IMG/VR virus record: IMGVR_UViG_3300047284_000202
Location: 1 to 64,000 of that record
DNA length: 64,000 bases
Source of the DNA: a virus
Direction: 5' to 3' (one strand)
Shown one piece after another: positions 1-7,212 of this stretch (the stretch's first letter is position 1; the number at the start of each line of letters is the position of its first letter). The notes below the pieces were generated by a model. That model searched no databases, was not told the DNA's origin, and worked only from the letters and a program-made list of their open reading frames with translations. A program made the translations under genes and the position numbers.

Positions 1-117
1 GGACAGATTGAGGATATTGCCCCACTGAATCAGATTAAAGTTATTGCTTATAAGGATAAGGTAGAGTGGAACTTAGAAAGTAAGTATAATATTGGTAAGA
101 AGAAAACTGCAGAATAA
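1..117 (+). CDS. regA: RegA translational repressor, C-terminal fragment
   Basis: The window opens in frame and the last 38 residues of this protein end at a TAA at 115-117. The tail reads ..VIAYKDKVEWNLESKYNIGK.., which I align from memory to the T4 RegA C-terminus (..VISFKQKHEWKLVPKYTIGN). RegA binds the start regions of early phage mRNAs and represses their translation. Position fits: in T4-like cyanophages regA follows the clamp-loader genes and precedes hsp20 and 43. The N-terminal two thirds lie outside the window. A strong terminator follows directly. Confidence 0.82.
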   Translation, partial: GQIEDIAPLNQIKVIAYKDKVEWNLESKYNIGKKKTAE

Positions 118-120
118 AAA

Positions 121-146
121 AGGGGGCTCATGCCCCCTTTGTTTTA
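121..146 (+). terminator. Rho-independent terminator after regA
   Basis: GGGGGC (122-127), loop TCAT, GCCCCC (132-137), then TTTGTTTT. A perfect 6-bp GC stem with a T-rich tail, four bases after the regA stop. It separates regA from the oppositely oriented small genes that follow. Confidence 0.85.
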
Positions 147-230
147 TCCAAGTGTAGCAATGTAGTATTGTGCTTCTTGGAGTTTTCTTTGTTTAATAAT
201 TTGTTTGCGAATTACATTCAACCAGTTCAT
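144..230 (-). CDS. 28-residue basic peptide, unknown function
   Basis: Starts at ATG 230-228 behind a perfect AGGAGG (about 239-244) and ends at TAA 146-144, next to the regA terminator. It encodes 28 residues beginning MNWLNVIRKQIIKQRK, a short amphipathic basic helix. The start overlaps the stop of the upstream - strand gene as ATGA, so the two are probably translationally coupled. I recognise no family. The excellent ribosome site is the main argument that it is real. Confidence 0.55.
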   Translation of the reverse strand: MNWLNVIRKQIIKQRKLQEAQYYIATLG

Positions 231-385
231 TGTGCTACCTCCTGATTCTTACAGGGACGGTAGGCAACACCACGATAGGTGTTTTGTGGATGTGCTGGTG
301 CGTGAGTTTGGGAATACCACTTACGATATTCTTCTTTAGGGGTATCAGTGTTATACTGACAACCACGATATGTTGCTTGTGACAT
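227..385 (-). CDS. DUF4278-like small protein
   Basis: 52 residues, ATG at 385-383 with AAGGAG upstream on the - strand. Two YRG(C/V)xY boxes (TYRGCQYNTD near the N-terminus, TYRGVAYRPC near the C-terminus) match the short YRG-x-x-Y signature of DUF4278, a family of small proteins common in cyanobacteria and their phages. Function unknown. It is the first gene after the hairpin leader at 428-505 and is coupled to the 28-residue gene downstream. Confidence 0.65.
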   Translation of the reverse strand: MSQATYRGCQYNTDTPKEEYRKWYSQTHAPAHPQNTYRGVAYRPCKNQEVAQ

Positions 386-427
386 TAGGTTTTCTCCTTA
401 GTGTTTTAAGTTAAAGAGCGTTCCTTC

Positions 428-505
428 AGTCGGCTTTTGCGTCCCATTCGGGATGAACGATCCGTTCCGAGTCGGCTTACTTCCGTCTGGATTTCCAGAT
501 GAACG
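428..505 (-). ncRNA. Tandem hairpin repeats in the leader of the small - strand genes
   Basis: Two imperfect copies lie at 428-459 and 470-505. Both begin AGTCGGCTT and end GATGAACG on the + strand. Each carries a hairpin between these ends, but the arms differ: TCCC/GGGA in one and TCTGG/CCAGA in the other. The change keeps the pairing, as expected for a selected RNA structure. It lies in the 5' leader of the DUF4278-like gene, between its likely promoter (516-545) and start (385). No known RNA family was recognised. Confidence 0.45.
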
Positions 506-515
506 TATAATATCT

Positions 516-545
516 ATAATACTAAGAGTGTATCATATGATACAA
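516..545 (-). promoter_or_regulatory. Candidate sigma70 promoter with a 16-bp palindrome
   Basis: On the - strand TTGTAT (545-540), an 18-base spacer and TATTAT (521-516) precede the hairpin leader of the DUF4278-like gene. A perfect palindrome TGTATCATATGATACA (529-544) covers the -35 box and spacer, which is where a repressor would act. The promoter is inferred; the palindrome is seen directly. Confidence 0.45.
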
Positions 546-866
546 TTAATCTCTCTGCCTCCAGTCTTCGGGTTTATCCTCGGTGAAGAAGTCCACAATG
601 TCGTCCACGGTGCTGAACCCACTGATCCCCTTCCCCTCATGACCGATGCCTCCGATGTCCAGTTGGTTCAGGAAGTCGTCCATATCCCCCTCTACCATGT
701 CTGGGTTGGCTGCGGTCCTTCTTGCCTGCCTGAGCATCGTTCCTGCGGTCCTGTTTGCCTTGGCAAGCTTCTCTGCCCAGATCATATCTTCTAGTTTTAC
801 CTCTGCACCTTCAACAATTCTGTTACAGATATATTCAAGACGAAGACGATATTGTGTAGAGAGCAT
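546..866 (-). CDS. Conserved cyanophage hypothetical protein, 106 residues
   Basis: Starts MLSTQYRLRLEYICNRI and continues with EGAEVKLEDMIWAEKLAKANR, a sequence I recall as recurrent in T4-like cyanophages but without a function. It is helical and acidic at the C-terminus. A T4-type late box (AATAAATA, 895-888 on the - strand) sits 22 bases before the ATG. The middle of the gene (about 561-790) is unusually GC-rich, near 60 % against roughly 40 % around it. No enzyme motif is seen. Confidence 0.7.
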   Translation of the reverse strand: MLSTQYRLRLEYICNRIVEGAEVKLEDMIWAEKLAKANRTAGTMLRQARRTAANPDMVEGDMDDFLNQLDIGGIGHEGKGISGFSTVDDIVDFFTEDKPEDWRQRD

Positions 867-887
867 AATGTTATCTCAGATTGAAAT

Positions 888-895
888 TATTTATT
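888..895 (-). promoter_or_regulatory. T4-type late promoter box AATAAATA
   Basis: Matches NATAAATA on the - strand, 22 bases before the ATG of the 546-866 gene. It overlaps the 3' end of the preceding small gene. Confidence 0.5.
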
Positions 896-980
896 GTGGA
901 TATGCATGAGTCATTCCCCAATAAACAAATGAAGTAATAGTTGAAAAGATTATTACTGCACTAATAATAGTATTCGTCAT
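891..980 (-). CDS. 29-residue single-helix membrane peptide
   Basis: ATG at 980, TAA at 893-891. The peptide begins MTNTIISAVIIFSTITSFVY, so most of it is one hydrophobic helix with a short polar tail. The start lies inside the end of the upstream acidic gene (961-1089) in another frame. No family recognised. Such tiny membrane peptides are common in cyanophage accessory blocks, but no separate ribosome site is evident. Confidence 0.4.
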   Translation of the reverse strand: MTNTIISAVIIFSTITSFVYWGMTHAYPQ

Positions 981-1089
981 CGTATTCGTCTTCGTAGGTC
1001 GATGGTTCTTCGAAGAGTTCTTTCATTTTTAATTGAAATACTCTTTCTAGTAATTTTTTATAGTCTTCATCTTTCGTCTGCTCGTTCAT
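961..1089 (-). CDS. 42-residue acidic small protein
   Basis: ATG at 1089, TAG at 963-961. The sequence is charged: KDEDYKKLLERVFQLKMKEL forms a probable helix, followed by a tail rich in Glu, Asp and Tyr ending EYYY. It overlaps its neighbours on both sides, consistent with a coupled cassette of small - strand genes. Function unknown. Confidence 0.45.
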   Translation of the reverse strand: MNEQTKDEDYKKLLERVFQLKMKELFEEPSTYEDEYDDEYYY

Positions 1090-1189
1090 GAATCACTGCT
1101 ATTCCTATAATGGGTGTCATAATCAATGCTAGGCAGAGTATACCTAGAAATATTTGATTATTTAACAATTCAACTACTAAATGTCTCAC
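1067..1189 (-). CDS. 40-residue membrane peptide, GTG start
   Basis: GTG at 1189-1187 overlaps the TGA of the upstream gene as GTGA; it ends at TGA 1069-1067. The sequence has one transmembrane helix (FLGILCLALIMTPIIGIAVI) and a charged C-terminus (HERADER). No family recognised. The start rests on the four-base coupling overlap. Confidence 0.4.
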   Translation of the reverse strand: MRHLVVELLNNQIFLGILCLALIMTPIIGIAVIHERADER

Positions 1190-1341
1190 GGTTCTTTCGG
1201 GAAATTTTGTTCTTTGTAATTGTGTAATCTGTTAATTAAATGTCGGTATTCCGATTGTGTAAGAGTATTTGGACTTCCCATAATCATTTTGTTACAGGCA
1301 ACAATTAGTTTGTTGATGTCTGACTGAGATAGCATGTACAT
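1186..1341 (-). CDS. 51-residue small protein, unknown function
   Basis: ATG at 1341 behind AAAGAGGT, TGA at 1188-1186. A second in-frame ATG at 1335 would lie further from that site. Sequence begins MYMLSQSDINKLIVACNKMI and contains SEYRHLINRLHNY, probably two short helices. It heads a run of four overlapping small genes on the - strand. Confidence 0.5.
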   Translation of the reverse strand: MYMLSQSDINKLIVACNKMIMGSPNTLTQSEYRHLINRLHNYKEQNFPKEP

Positions 1342-1353
1342 GCCGATACCTCT

Positions 1354-1488
1354 TTAACTGTAATTAACAAAGCACATTACAATAGTACCGTGTTTTCTCA
1401 TTTCGTCAAGACACTTTTTCCCCCAGCAGGTATTTCTCCATTCAGTTTTTCCGTTTGGGAGTAAAAGCATAATCGACAAGTATTTCAC
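1354..1488 (-). CDS. 44-residue Cys-containing small protein
   Basis: GTG at 1488 after a weak TAGGTAAT, TAA at 1356-1354. Contains TEWRNTCWGKKCLDEMRK, a tryptophan- and cysteine-bearing central helix, then a hydrophobic end (TIVMCFVNYS). A downstream in-frame ATG (codon 7) is an alternative start. Function unknown. The gap to the next gene is only 12 bases. Confidence 0.4.
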   Translation of the reverse strand: MKYLSIMLLLPNGKTEWRNTCWGKKCLDEMRKHGTIVMCFVNYS

Positions 1489-1647
1489 GGTACTATTACC
1501 TATGCTTGATTATTTAGTTTTTCATTTCGGTATCCCCAACAAAAATGTTGTGTTATCAATACATTCGTTTATGAACTGAAACACTAAATAATGATGGATG
1601 CCTTCGGGGTCCACTACCAAATTCTTGCTTATTTAAGGAGAAGTAAA

Positions 1648-2097
1648 ATGATCACTACCGAAACATTTTGGAAAGAATACGCACCTCACACTGTAGGTCT
1701 GGATGAAGTTTTTCATAGACTAGAAGCTATGTCTGGTCATAACATTAACTATCCTCCCTACAATTTAATCAAACATGATTCCAGTAATTTCACTATTGAA
1801 GTCGCACTTGCAGGATTTAAACGAGAAGAGATCGAAGTCTCTACTGAACAAAACATTCTCAGAGTTACCTCTAAGCATGAGGACAAAGATACTACAAGAA
1901 CTTACCTACACAAAGGATTATCAAAGAGAAGTTTCACAAGATCTTGGCAACTATCTGAAGACGTAAGAGTAAGAGATGTACTTTTCGAAGATGGACTTCT
2001 AACGATTGACCTAGAAAGAGTTATTCCCGATCACCAGAAAAGAACTGTTTACGATATTGGAGCAACAACCGAGAAACAACTACTCACAGAAAGTTGA
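1648..2097 (+). CDS. hsp20: Hsp20 / alpha-crystallin family small heat-shock protein
   Basis: 149 residues from the ATG behind AAGGAG (1635-1640); in-frame ATGs upstream (1591, 1594) lack such a site. The alpha-crystallin domain fills the C-terminal two thirds: FTIEVALAGFKREEIEVS, the GLSKRSFTRSWQL strand, and DGLLTIDLE before a tail. Small heat-shock proteins hold unfolding proteins in a refoldable state. hsp20 is a conserved cyanophage gene between regA and 43, as here, and may protect host photosystem or assembling virion proteins; that role is inference. Confidence 0.92.
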   Translation: MITTETFWKEYAPHTVGLDEVFHRLEAMSGHNINYPPYNLIKHDSSNFTIEVALAGFKREEIEVSTEQNILRVTSKHEDKDTTRTYLHKGLSKRSFTRSWQLSEDVRVRDVLFEDGLLTIDLERVIPDHQKRTVYDIGATTEKQLLTES

Positions 2098-2103
2098 TAA
2101 ATA
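2096..2103 (+). promoter_or_regulatory. T4-type late promoter box GATAAATA
   Basis: Perfect NATAAATA overlapping the hsp20 stop. A terminator at 2199-2227 lies between it and the next gene, so transcripts from it may mostly stop early. Confidence 0.35.
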
Positions 2104-2198
2104 GATTTGGGGCTACACCCATTTATCGTCGTCGCAAACAAAGAAACACCTGGCAAATATCAGGATACTGTTTCTTTTTAACAATTTAAAACTGAATA

Positions 2199-2227
2199 GG
2201 GAGGAGGTCTTGACCACTCCCTTTTTT
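2199..2227 (+). terminator. Terminator between hsp20 and the polymerase operon
   Basis: GGGAG..GGTC, a two-base loop, then GACC..CTCCC (2199-2221), followed by six T. It closes the hsp20 transcript ahead of the genes leading to 43. Confidence 0.8.
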
Positions 2228-2248
2228 AATGCTATTATGGAGATCAGT

Positions 2249-2491
2249 ATGAATCATTACGTCAATCTATGTCCACCAGAATGTGAAGACATTGAAAATC
2301 TCAATATTGACATTCCTAGCCATTATATGGATGGGATTCTAGATCTCGCAAGAGAACTATCATACGAAAAAAATATCACTCTTCGAAAGAGTATGAGTGA
2401 ATTGTTCAAAGAATCATTTAAAACATTAATGGAGAAATCATATGAGCGTAAGAATCGTAAGACTACAAAACGGGGAGGACGTTATCGCTGA
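2249..2491 (+). CDS. 80-residue hypothetical protein upstream of 43
   Basis: Start chosen at 2249 because GGAG lies six bases before it; ATG 2237 and an upstream TTG are alternatives, the latter inside the terminator. The N-terminus has two Cys (LCPPECEDIE), the middle is helical, and the C-terminus is strongly basic (ERKNRKTTKRGGRYR). It overlaps the next gene by 50 bases. Function unknown; the basic tail could bind nucleic acid. Confidence 0.55.
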   Translation: MNHYVNLCPPECEDIENLNIDIPSHYMDGILDLARELSYEKNITLRKSMSELFKESFKTLMEKSYERKNRKTTKRGGRYR

Positions 2492-2792
2492 TGTGAAAGA
2501 AGCACTCAATGATGACACCCTAGTTGGTCTTTTACTTACCGATCCTTATCAGGTTTATATTCAATCCGACCGTGTGATGGTAGAAACTGATAGTCCACAA
2601 AAGATCAATGATGTTCAAGTGCAATTTCTTCCATGGGCACCATTGTCTGAGAAAAATGAATTTCTTCTCAGACTGGAACAAATTGTAACTCTTTATAATG
2701 CCCATCCAGAAATTCTAGATCGTTATACACAAATTGTGGAGGTTACTACCGATGACAGTGAAACTACTGCTGCTGCAACAGAATCCGAATGA
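2442..2792 (+). CDS. Sm/Hfq-like small protein (candidate)
   Basis: 116 residues, GGAG upstream. The N-terminal 45 residues read RIVRLQNGEDVIADVKEA.. then ..VGLLLTDPYQVYI. An L-x-N-G-x-x-V-x-x-x-V strand followed by a spaced second strand resembles the Sm1 motif of Lsm/Hfq-fold RNA-binding proteins. The C-terminal part carries an Asp/Thr/Glu-rich tail. Such short proteins recur upstream of 43 in cyanophages. RNA binding is inference. It overlaps a gene of similar pattern (2752-3123). Confidence 0.5.
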   Translation: MSVRIVRLQNGEDVIADVKEALNDDTLVGLLLTDPYQVYIQSDRVMVETDSPQKINDVQVQFLPWAPLSEKNEFLLRLEQIVTLYNAHPEILDRYTQIVEVTTDDSETTAAATESE

Positions 2793-3123
2793 ATATCTAA
2801 TTGGTTCTCTTACTGAATTGGATGAAGAACCAGCACTGTTCGTACAAAATTGTTACAAGATTGTTGAATGTGCAGAGTATGGAGCAGATCCAGAAAATTT
2901 GGTAAGCAGAGCACATACACTAGAAAATGATCATGTTAAACTTTCTGCACGAAAAGTTGATGAGGGTTCTAAAGATTGGTATGTTTACGAATATGTAATT
3001 CTTGAGAAATTTCCCAAATACTCAGATCAACGGGACCTCTTCTTGACAACCGACTCGATCTTCACTATACTGGATCCGACTGAGGAGATTCTCAAGTTGT
3101 ACAATCGTTGCCTAGGGAGTTGA
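2752..3123 (+). CDS. Second Sm-like small protein next to 43
   Basis: 123 residues from the ATG behind GGAGGT (2739-2744). It starts LLLLQQNPNEYLIGSLTEL and continues with ..PALFVQNCYKIVEC, a strand pattern similar to the preceding protein, followed by about 70 more residues with DWYVYEYVILEKF. Its stop overlaps the polymerase start as TGATG, so it is probably coupled to 43. It could be a paralogue of the upstream gene. Function unknown. Confidence 0.5.
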   Translation: MTVKLLLLQQNPNEYLIGSLTELDEEPALFVQNCYKIVECAEYGADPENLVSRAHTLENDHVKLSARKVDEGSKDWYVYEYVILEKFPKYSDQRDLFLTTDSIFTILDPTEEILKLYNRCLGS

Positions 3124-5615
3124 TGGATTTTTATACAAACGTTGAATTGGTGGGGGATGATATTCTCTTTCGTGGTTATGAAGGTTCCGACCGAGTAACT
3201 TACAGAGAGAGTTTCTCTCCCACTCTTTTTGTACCTTCTAAAGTTGAAACTAAATTCAAAACTCTAGAGGGACAAACAGTAAAACCAATTAAATTTACCA
3301 GTCCAAGGGATGCCCGTGAGTTCATCAAGAAGTATGAAAACGTAGAGGGATTTGACGTTCATGGATATGATAGGTTTGTATATCAATTCATTGCAGATAA
3401 ATATCCAAAACAGGTTGACTATGAATTTCAAGCTCTTCAGATATACACTATCGATATTGAGGTTGCATCAGAAAATGGTTTCCCTGATGTAGAATCTGTT
3501 GCAGAAGAAATTCTTTGTATGACGATTAAGAATCTGAATACAAAGGAGATCAACACTTGGGCAACCAGAGAATTTGATGCACCTTCGGGAGTTAATGTTC
3601 ACATCTTCGATGGTGAAGAGGCAATGATGCGTCACTTCATTGAGTGGTGGGCAAAGAATACTCCCGATATTGTGACTGGATGGAACTGCAATCTGTACGA
3701 CATTCCGTATATCTGTCGTCGTGTTTCACGTATCCTTAGTGATAAGTGGGCAAAGTCTCTGTCCCCCTGGAATCGCATTAAGGAAAATGAGATCTTTATT
3801 AAGGGTCGTAAGCAACTTTCTTATACGATTCTTGGTGTTTCGATTCTAGACTATCTGGATCTCTACAAGAAGTTCACTTACACAAACCAGGAATCTTATC
3901 GTCTCGATCATATTGCTTTCGTTGAACTAGATCAACGTAAGTTGGATCACAGTGAGTTTGAGAACTTCAAGGCATTCTATACGTATGGGTGGCAGAAGTT
4001 TATTGAGTACAACATCTTCGACGTGGAACTTGTTGACCGTCTGGAAGACAAGATGAAACTCATCGAACTTGCTGTTACGATGGCATACGACGCAAAGGTA
4101 AACTTTGAGGATGTATATTCTCAGGTTCGTATGTGGGATACTCTAATCTTCAACTTCCTCAAGGAAGATAATCTTGTCGTTCCCCCTAAGAAAACTGGAG
4201 TCAATAAGGACGAAAAGTATGAAGGTGCTTATGTGAAAGAACCTATCCCTGGTCTGTATGACTGGGTGGTGTCCTTTGACTTGAACTCCCTGTACCCCCA
4301 CCTGATCATGCAGTACAACATCAGTCCTGAGACCCTGCAGGACCACAGGCACCCCTCTGCGACCGTAGATCGTCTGCTCAACCAGGAACTCGATCTGGGT
4401 GCCCTCAGGGGGGAGACGGTCTGCCCAAACGGTGCGATGTACACTACATCTGAACAGGGATTCCTCCCTAAGATGATGCAGAAAATTTATGATGAACGTA
4501 CAATCTACAAGAAATTGATGATTGAGGCAAAGAAAGAATATGAGGTGACCAAGAACAAAGATCTCACTAAAAAGATCTCAAAGTACAACAACATTCAGAT
4601 GGCACGTAAGATCCAACTTAACTCTGCCTATGGTGCCATTGGTAATCAATACTTCCGTTATTATAACTTGTTGAATGCTGAAGCAATTACTCTATCTGGT
4701 CAACTTTCTATTCGTTGGATCGAAAAGAAACTGAATCAATATTTGAATACACATCTCAAGACTGAAGATCATGACTATGTTATTGCTATCGATACTGATT
4801 CCATCTATCTGTGTTTGGATAATCTGGTTGAAACTATATTCAAGGGAAGAGAGAAAACTACTGAAAGCATTGTTTCGTTCCTTGATAAGGTCTGTAAAAT
4901 GGAACTTGAAAAATATATTGAAAGTTCTTACCAAGAATTGGCAAACTATGTAAATGCTTACGATCAGAAGATGTTCATGAAACGTGAGACTATTGCAGAC
5001 AAAGGAATCTGGACTGCAAAGAAACGTTATATTCTGAATGCTTGGGATATTGAGGGTGTTCGATTCTCAGAACCTAAACTCAAGATCATGGGAATCGAAG
5101 CAGTTAAATCTTCTACTCCAGCACCATGCCGTCAGAAGATTAAAGATGCTCTCAAGATCATCATGACCAAAACTGAAGATGATCTTATTAAGTTTATTGA
5201 GCAGTTCCGTAATGAGTTTAAAGAACTTCCATTGGATCAAATTGCATTTCCTAGGAGTGCTAATAACTTAACTAAGTTTTCTAGTTCGGTTACTATTTAC
5301 GGTAAGGGAACCCCAATGCATGTTCGTGGAGTCCTTCTATATAATTTTTACATCAAAAAGAATAAACTGACTCACAAATATCCTGTGATCCAGGACGGTG
5401 AGAAGATTAAATATCTACTTCTTCGTACACCAAATAAGATCAACGAGAATGTGATTGCATTCTTGCAGACGTTTCCTGATGAACTAGGACTTGACAAATC
5501 GGTAGATCGTGACTTACAATTTGAGAAAAGTTTCGTCGAACCACTGAAGATCATCCTTGATATCATCGGTTGGAAAACTGAAAAAGTTAACACACTAGAA
5601 TTTTTGTTTGGATAA
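3123..5615 (+). CDS. 43: Family B DNA polymerase gp43
   Basis: 830 residues; ATG 3123 is chosen because it overlaps the previous stop and gives the T4-like start MDFYTNVELVG (T4: MKEFYISIETVG). The 3'-5' exonuclease motifs are present: YTIDIEVAS (about residue 110), GWNCNLYDIPYICRR, and YNIFDVELV. Polymerase motifs follow: A, SFDLNSLYPHL (about 386); B, KIQLNSAYGAIGN; C, AIDTDSIYL (about 556). The second metal-binding aspartates are intact. It replicates phage DNA with gp44/62, 45, 32 and 41/61. Codons at 4255-4440 are strikingly GC-rich compared with the rest of the gene. Confidence 0.98.
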   Translation: MDFYTNVELVGDDILFRGYEGSDRVTYRESFSPTLFVPSKVETKFKTLEGQTVKPIKFTSPRDAREFIKKYENVEGFDVHGYDRFVYQFIADKYPKQVDYEFQALQIYTIDIEVASENGFPDVESVAEEILCMTIKNLNTKEINTWATREFDAPSGVNVHIFDGEEAMMRHFIEWWAKNTPDIVTGWNCNLYDIPYICRRVSRILSDKWAKSLSPWNRIKENEIFIKGRKQLSYTILGVSILDYLDLYKKFTYTNQESYRLDHIAFVELDQRKLDHSEFENFKAFYTYGWQKFIEYNIFDVELVDRLEDKMKLIELAVTMAYDAKVNFEDVYSQVRMWDTLIFNFLKEDNLVVPPKKTGVNKDEKYEGAYVKEPIPGLYDWVVSFDLNSLYPHLIMQYNISPETLQDHRHPSATVDRLLNQELDLGALRGETVCPNGAMYTTSEQGFLPKMMQKIYDERTIYKKLMIEAKKEYEVTKNKDLTKKISKYNNIQMARKIQLNSAYGAIGNQYFRYYNLLNAEAITLSGQLSIRWIEKKLNQYLNTHLKTEDHDYVIAIDTDSIYLCLDNLVETIFKGREKTTESIVSFLDKVCKMELEKYIESSYQELANYVNAYDQKMFMKRETIADKGIWTAKKRYILNAWDIEGVRFSEPKLKIMGIEAVKSSTPAPCRQKIKDALKIIMTKTEDDLIKFIEQFRNEFKELPLDQIAFPRSANNLTKFSSSVTIYGKGTPMHVRGVLLYNFYIKKNKLTHKYPVIQDGEKIKYLLLRTPNKINENVIAFLQTFPDELGLDKSVDRDLQFEKSFVEPLKIILDIIGWKTEKVNTLEFLFG

Positions 5616-5618
5616 ATT

Positions 5619-6656
5619 ATGGATTTTCTAAAAGAGATTGTAAAAGAGATTGGCAATGAGTATGCAACTGTTGTTGCTGATGGTGTTGCCACTGGTGACT
5701 GTGACACATTCATTGATACTGGGAGTTATATTTTTAATGCTCTACTGTCTGGATCTATTCATGGTGGAATTCCATCAAATAAGATCACTGCTATTGCTGG
5801 AGAATCATCAACTGGTAAAACATTCTTTTGCTTGAGTATTGTCAAGCATTATCTTGATAGCAATCCAGATGCTGGAGTCATCTATTTTGAATCGGAATCT
5901 GCTATCACTAAACAGATGATTGAGGATCGTGGTATTGATTCCTCTCGTATGATTATTGTTCCTGTTGTTACTGTTCAAGAATTTCGTACTCAATCGATTC
6001 GTATTCTTGATAAACTGCTGGAGCAGAAAGCAAAGGATCGTCAACCCCTAATGTTTGTTCTTGATTCTCTTGGTAATCTTTCTACCACAAAGGAAATTGA
6101 AGATAGTTCGGAAGGTAAAGAAACCAGGGATATGACCCGTTCTCAGGTTATTAAATCTGTATTCCGTGTTCTAACTTTGAAGTTGGGTAAAGTTGGTGTA
6201 CCAATGCTGGTTACTAACCATACATATGATGTGGTCGGTGCTTATGTGCCAACGAAGGAAATGGGTGGTGGATCTGGACTTAAGTATGCAGCATCTACTA
6301 TCATTCACCTAACCAAATCTAAGGAAAAGGATGGTACTGAAATTGTAGGTAACATCATTAAGTGTAAGGCACAGAAGTCAAGATTCACGAAGGAAAATTC
6401 AATCGCAGAAACTCGATTGTTCTATGATACTGGTCTTGATCCTTACTATGGTCTATTGGAACTTGGTGAAAAGCATGGAATTTTTTCCAAGTCAGCAGGA
6501 CGATACGAAATCAATGGTGTAAAAACTTATGCCAAAACAATTTTGAATGATCCTGACAAATATTTTACCCCCGAAATTATGGAGAAGTTAGATGTCGCAG
6601 CAGCAAAAGAATTCAGATACGGAAGCACAGTTTACGAAACTGAAGTACCTGACTGA
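5619..6656 (+). CDS. uvsX: RecA-like recombinase UvsX
   Basis: 345 residues starting three bases after 43. Walker A is GESSTGKT (about residues 61-68) and Walker B is [10 protein letters not shown] (about 146-155). The loop [16 protein letters not shown] and a C-terminal DNA-binding region follow the T4 UvsX layout. It forms filaments on gp32-coated ssDNA and drives strand exchange and recombination-dependent replication. Its 3' end overlaps the oxygenase gene by 65 bases. Confidence 0.96.
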   Translation: MDFLKEIVKEIGNEYATVVADGVATGDCDTFIDTGSYIFNALLSGSIHGGIPSNKITAIAGESSTGKTFFCLSIVKHYLDSNPDAGVIYFESESAITKQMIEDRGIDSSRMIIVPVVTVQEFRTQSIRILDKLLEQKAKDRQPLMFVLDSLGNLSTTKEIEDSSEGKETRDMTRSQVIKSVFRVLTLKLGKVGVPMLVTNHTYDVVGAYVPTKEMGGGSGLKYAASTIIHLTKSKEKDGTEIVGNIIKCKAQKSRFTKENSIAETRLFYDTGLDPYYGLLELGEKHGIFSKSAGRYEINGVKTYAKTILNDPDKYFTPEIMEKLDVAAAKEFRYGSTVYETEVPD

Positions 6657-7212
6657 TTATATTAAAGTTTATGATGATGTCCTCCCAAAAGAAACTTGCG
6701 AGCAACTGATCAAGGCATTTTCAGAATCTGAAGATGGTCATGAAAAGTTCGAGTATGATGGAAGACCAAACTTCACCCAATTGAATATCACAGATTATGC
6801 TGATAAAAATCCAGAATCTGTCTGGCATCCACTGCATGATCTGTTAGTTCAAGCAAGTCATAAGATGGGTGTTGCATATATGACTGAACTTGGAATGGGT
6901 CATTTTTGGCCAGATCAAAATGCTCTGGAACAATATCGAATGAAGTGGTATAAGAATGATGGTGTAGATCGTTTTGATACTCATGTTGATGTGGGTAATC
7001 ACGAAAGTGCAAAACGTTTTCTTGTCATGTTCTTTTATCTTAATGATGTTGAGGAAGGTGGAGAAACCGATTTCCCCACACTGGACTTTACAGTGAAACC
7101 GAAAGCTGGTAGACTGGTGATCTTCCCACCACTGTGGACCTACCCACATACTGGAAAACCACCGATTAGTGACGACAAATTTATCATTGGAACTTACCTC
7201 CACTATGTCTGA
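6592..7212 (+). CDS. 2OG-Fe(II) oxygenase (prolyl 4-hydroxylase-like)
   Basis: 206 residues; GGAG seven bases before the ATG inside uvsX. Double-stranded beta-helix ligands are visible: HVD in DTHVDVGN, the distal His in YPHTGKPP, and a trailing basic strand. [20 protein letters not shown] is typical of prolyl 4-hydroxylase alpha-like proteins. The family uses 2-oxoglutarate and O2 to hydroxylate proteins or bases; the phage substrate is unknown. The gene sits between uvsX and 41, a position common in cyanophages. Confidence 0.88.
   Translation: MSQQQKNSDTEAQFTKLKYLTDYIKVYDDVLPKETCEQLIKAFSESEDGHEKFEYDGRPNFTQLNITDYADKNPESVWHPLHDLLVQASHKMGVAYMTELGMGHFWPDQNALEQYRMKWYKNDGVDRFDTHVDVGNHESAKRFLVMFFYLNDVEEGGETDFPTLDFTVKPKAGRLVIFPPLWTYPHTGKPPISDDKFIIGTYLHYV

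Noticed and set aside
453-909. Open frames on the + strand opposite the 546-866 gene
   Set aside because: They mirror the - strand conserved gene, have no ribosome site and cross its coding sequence.
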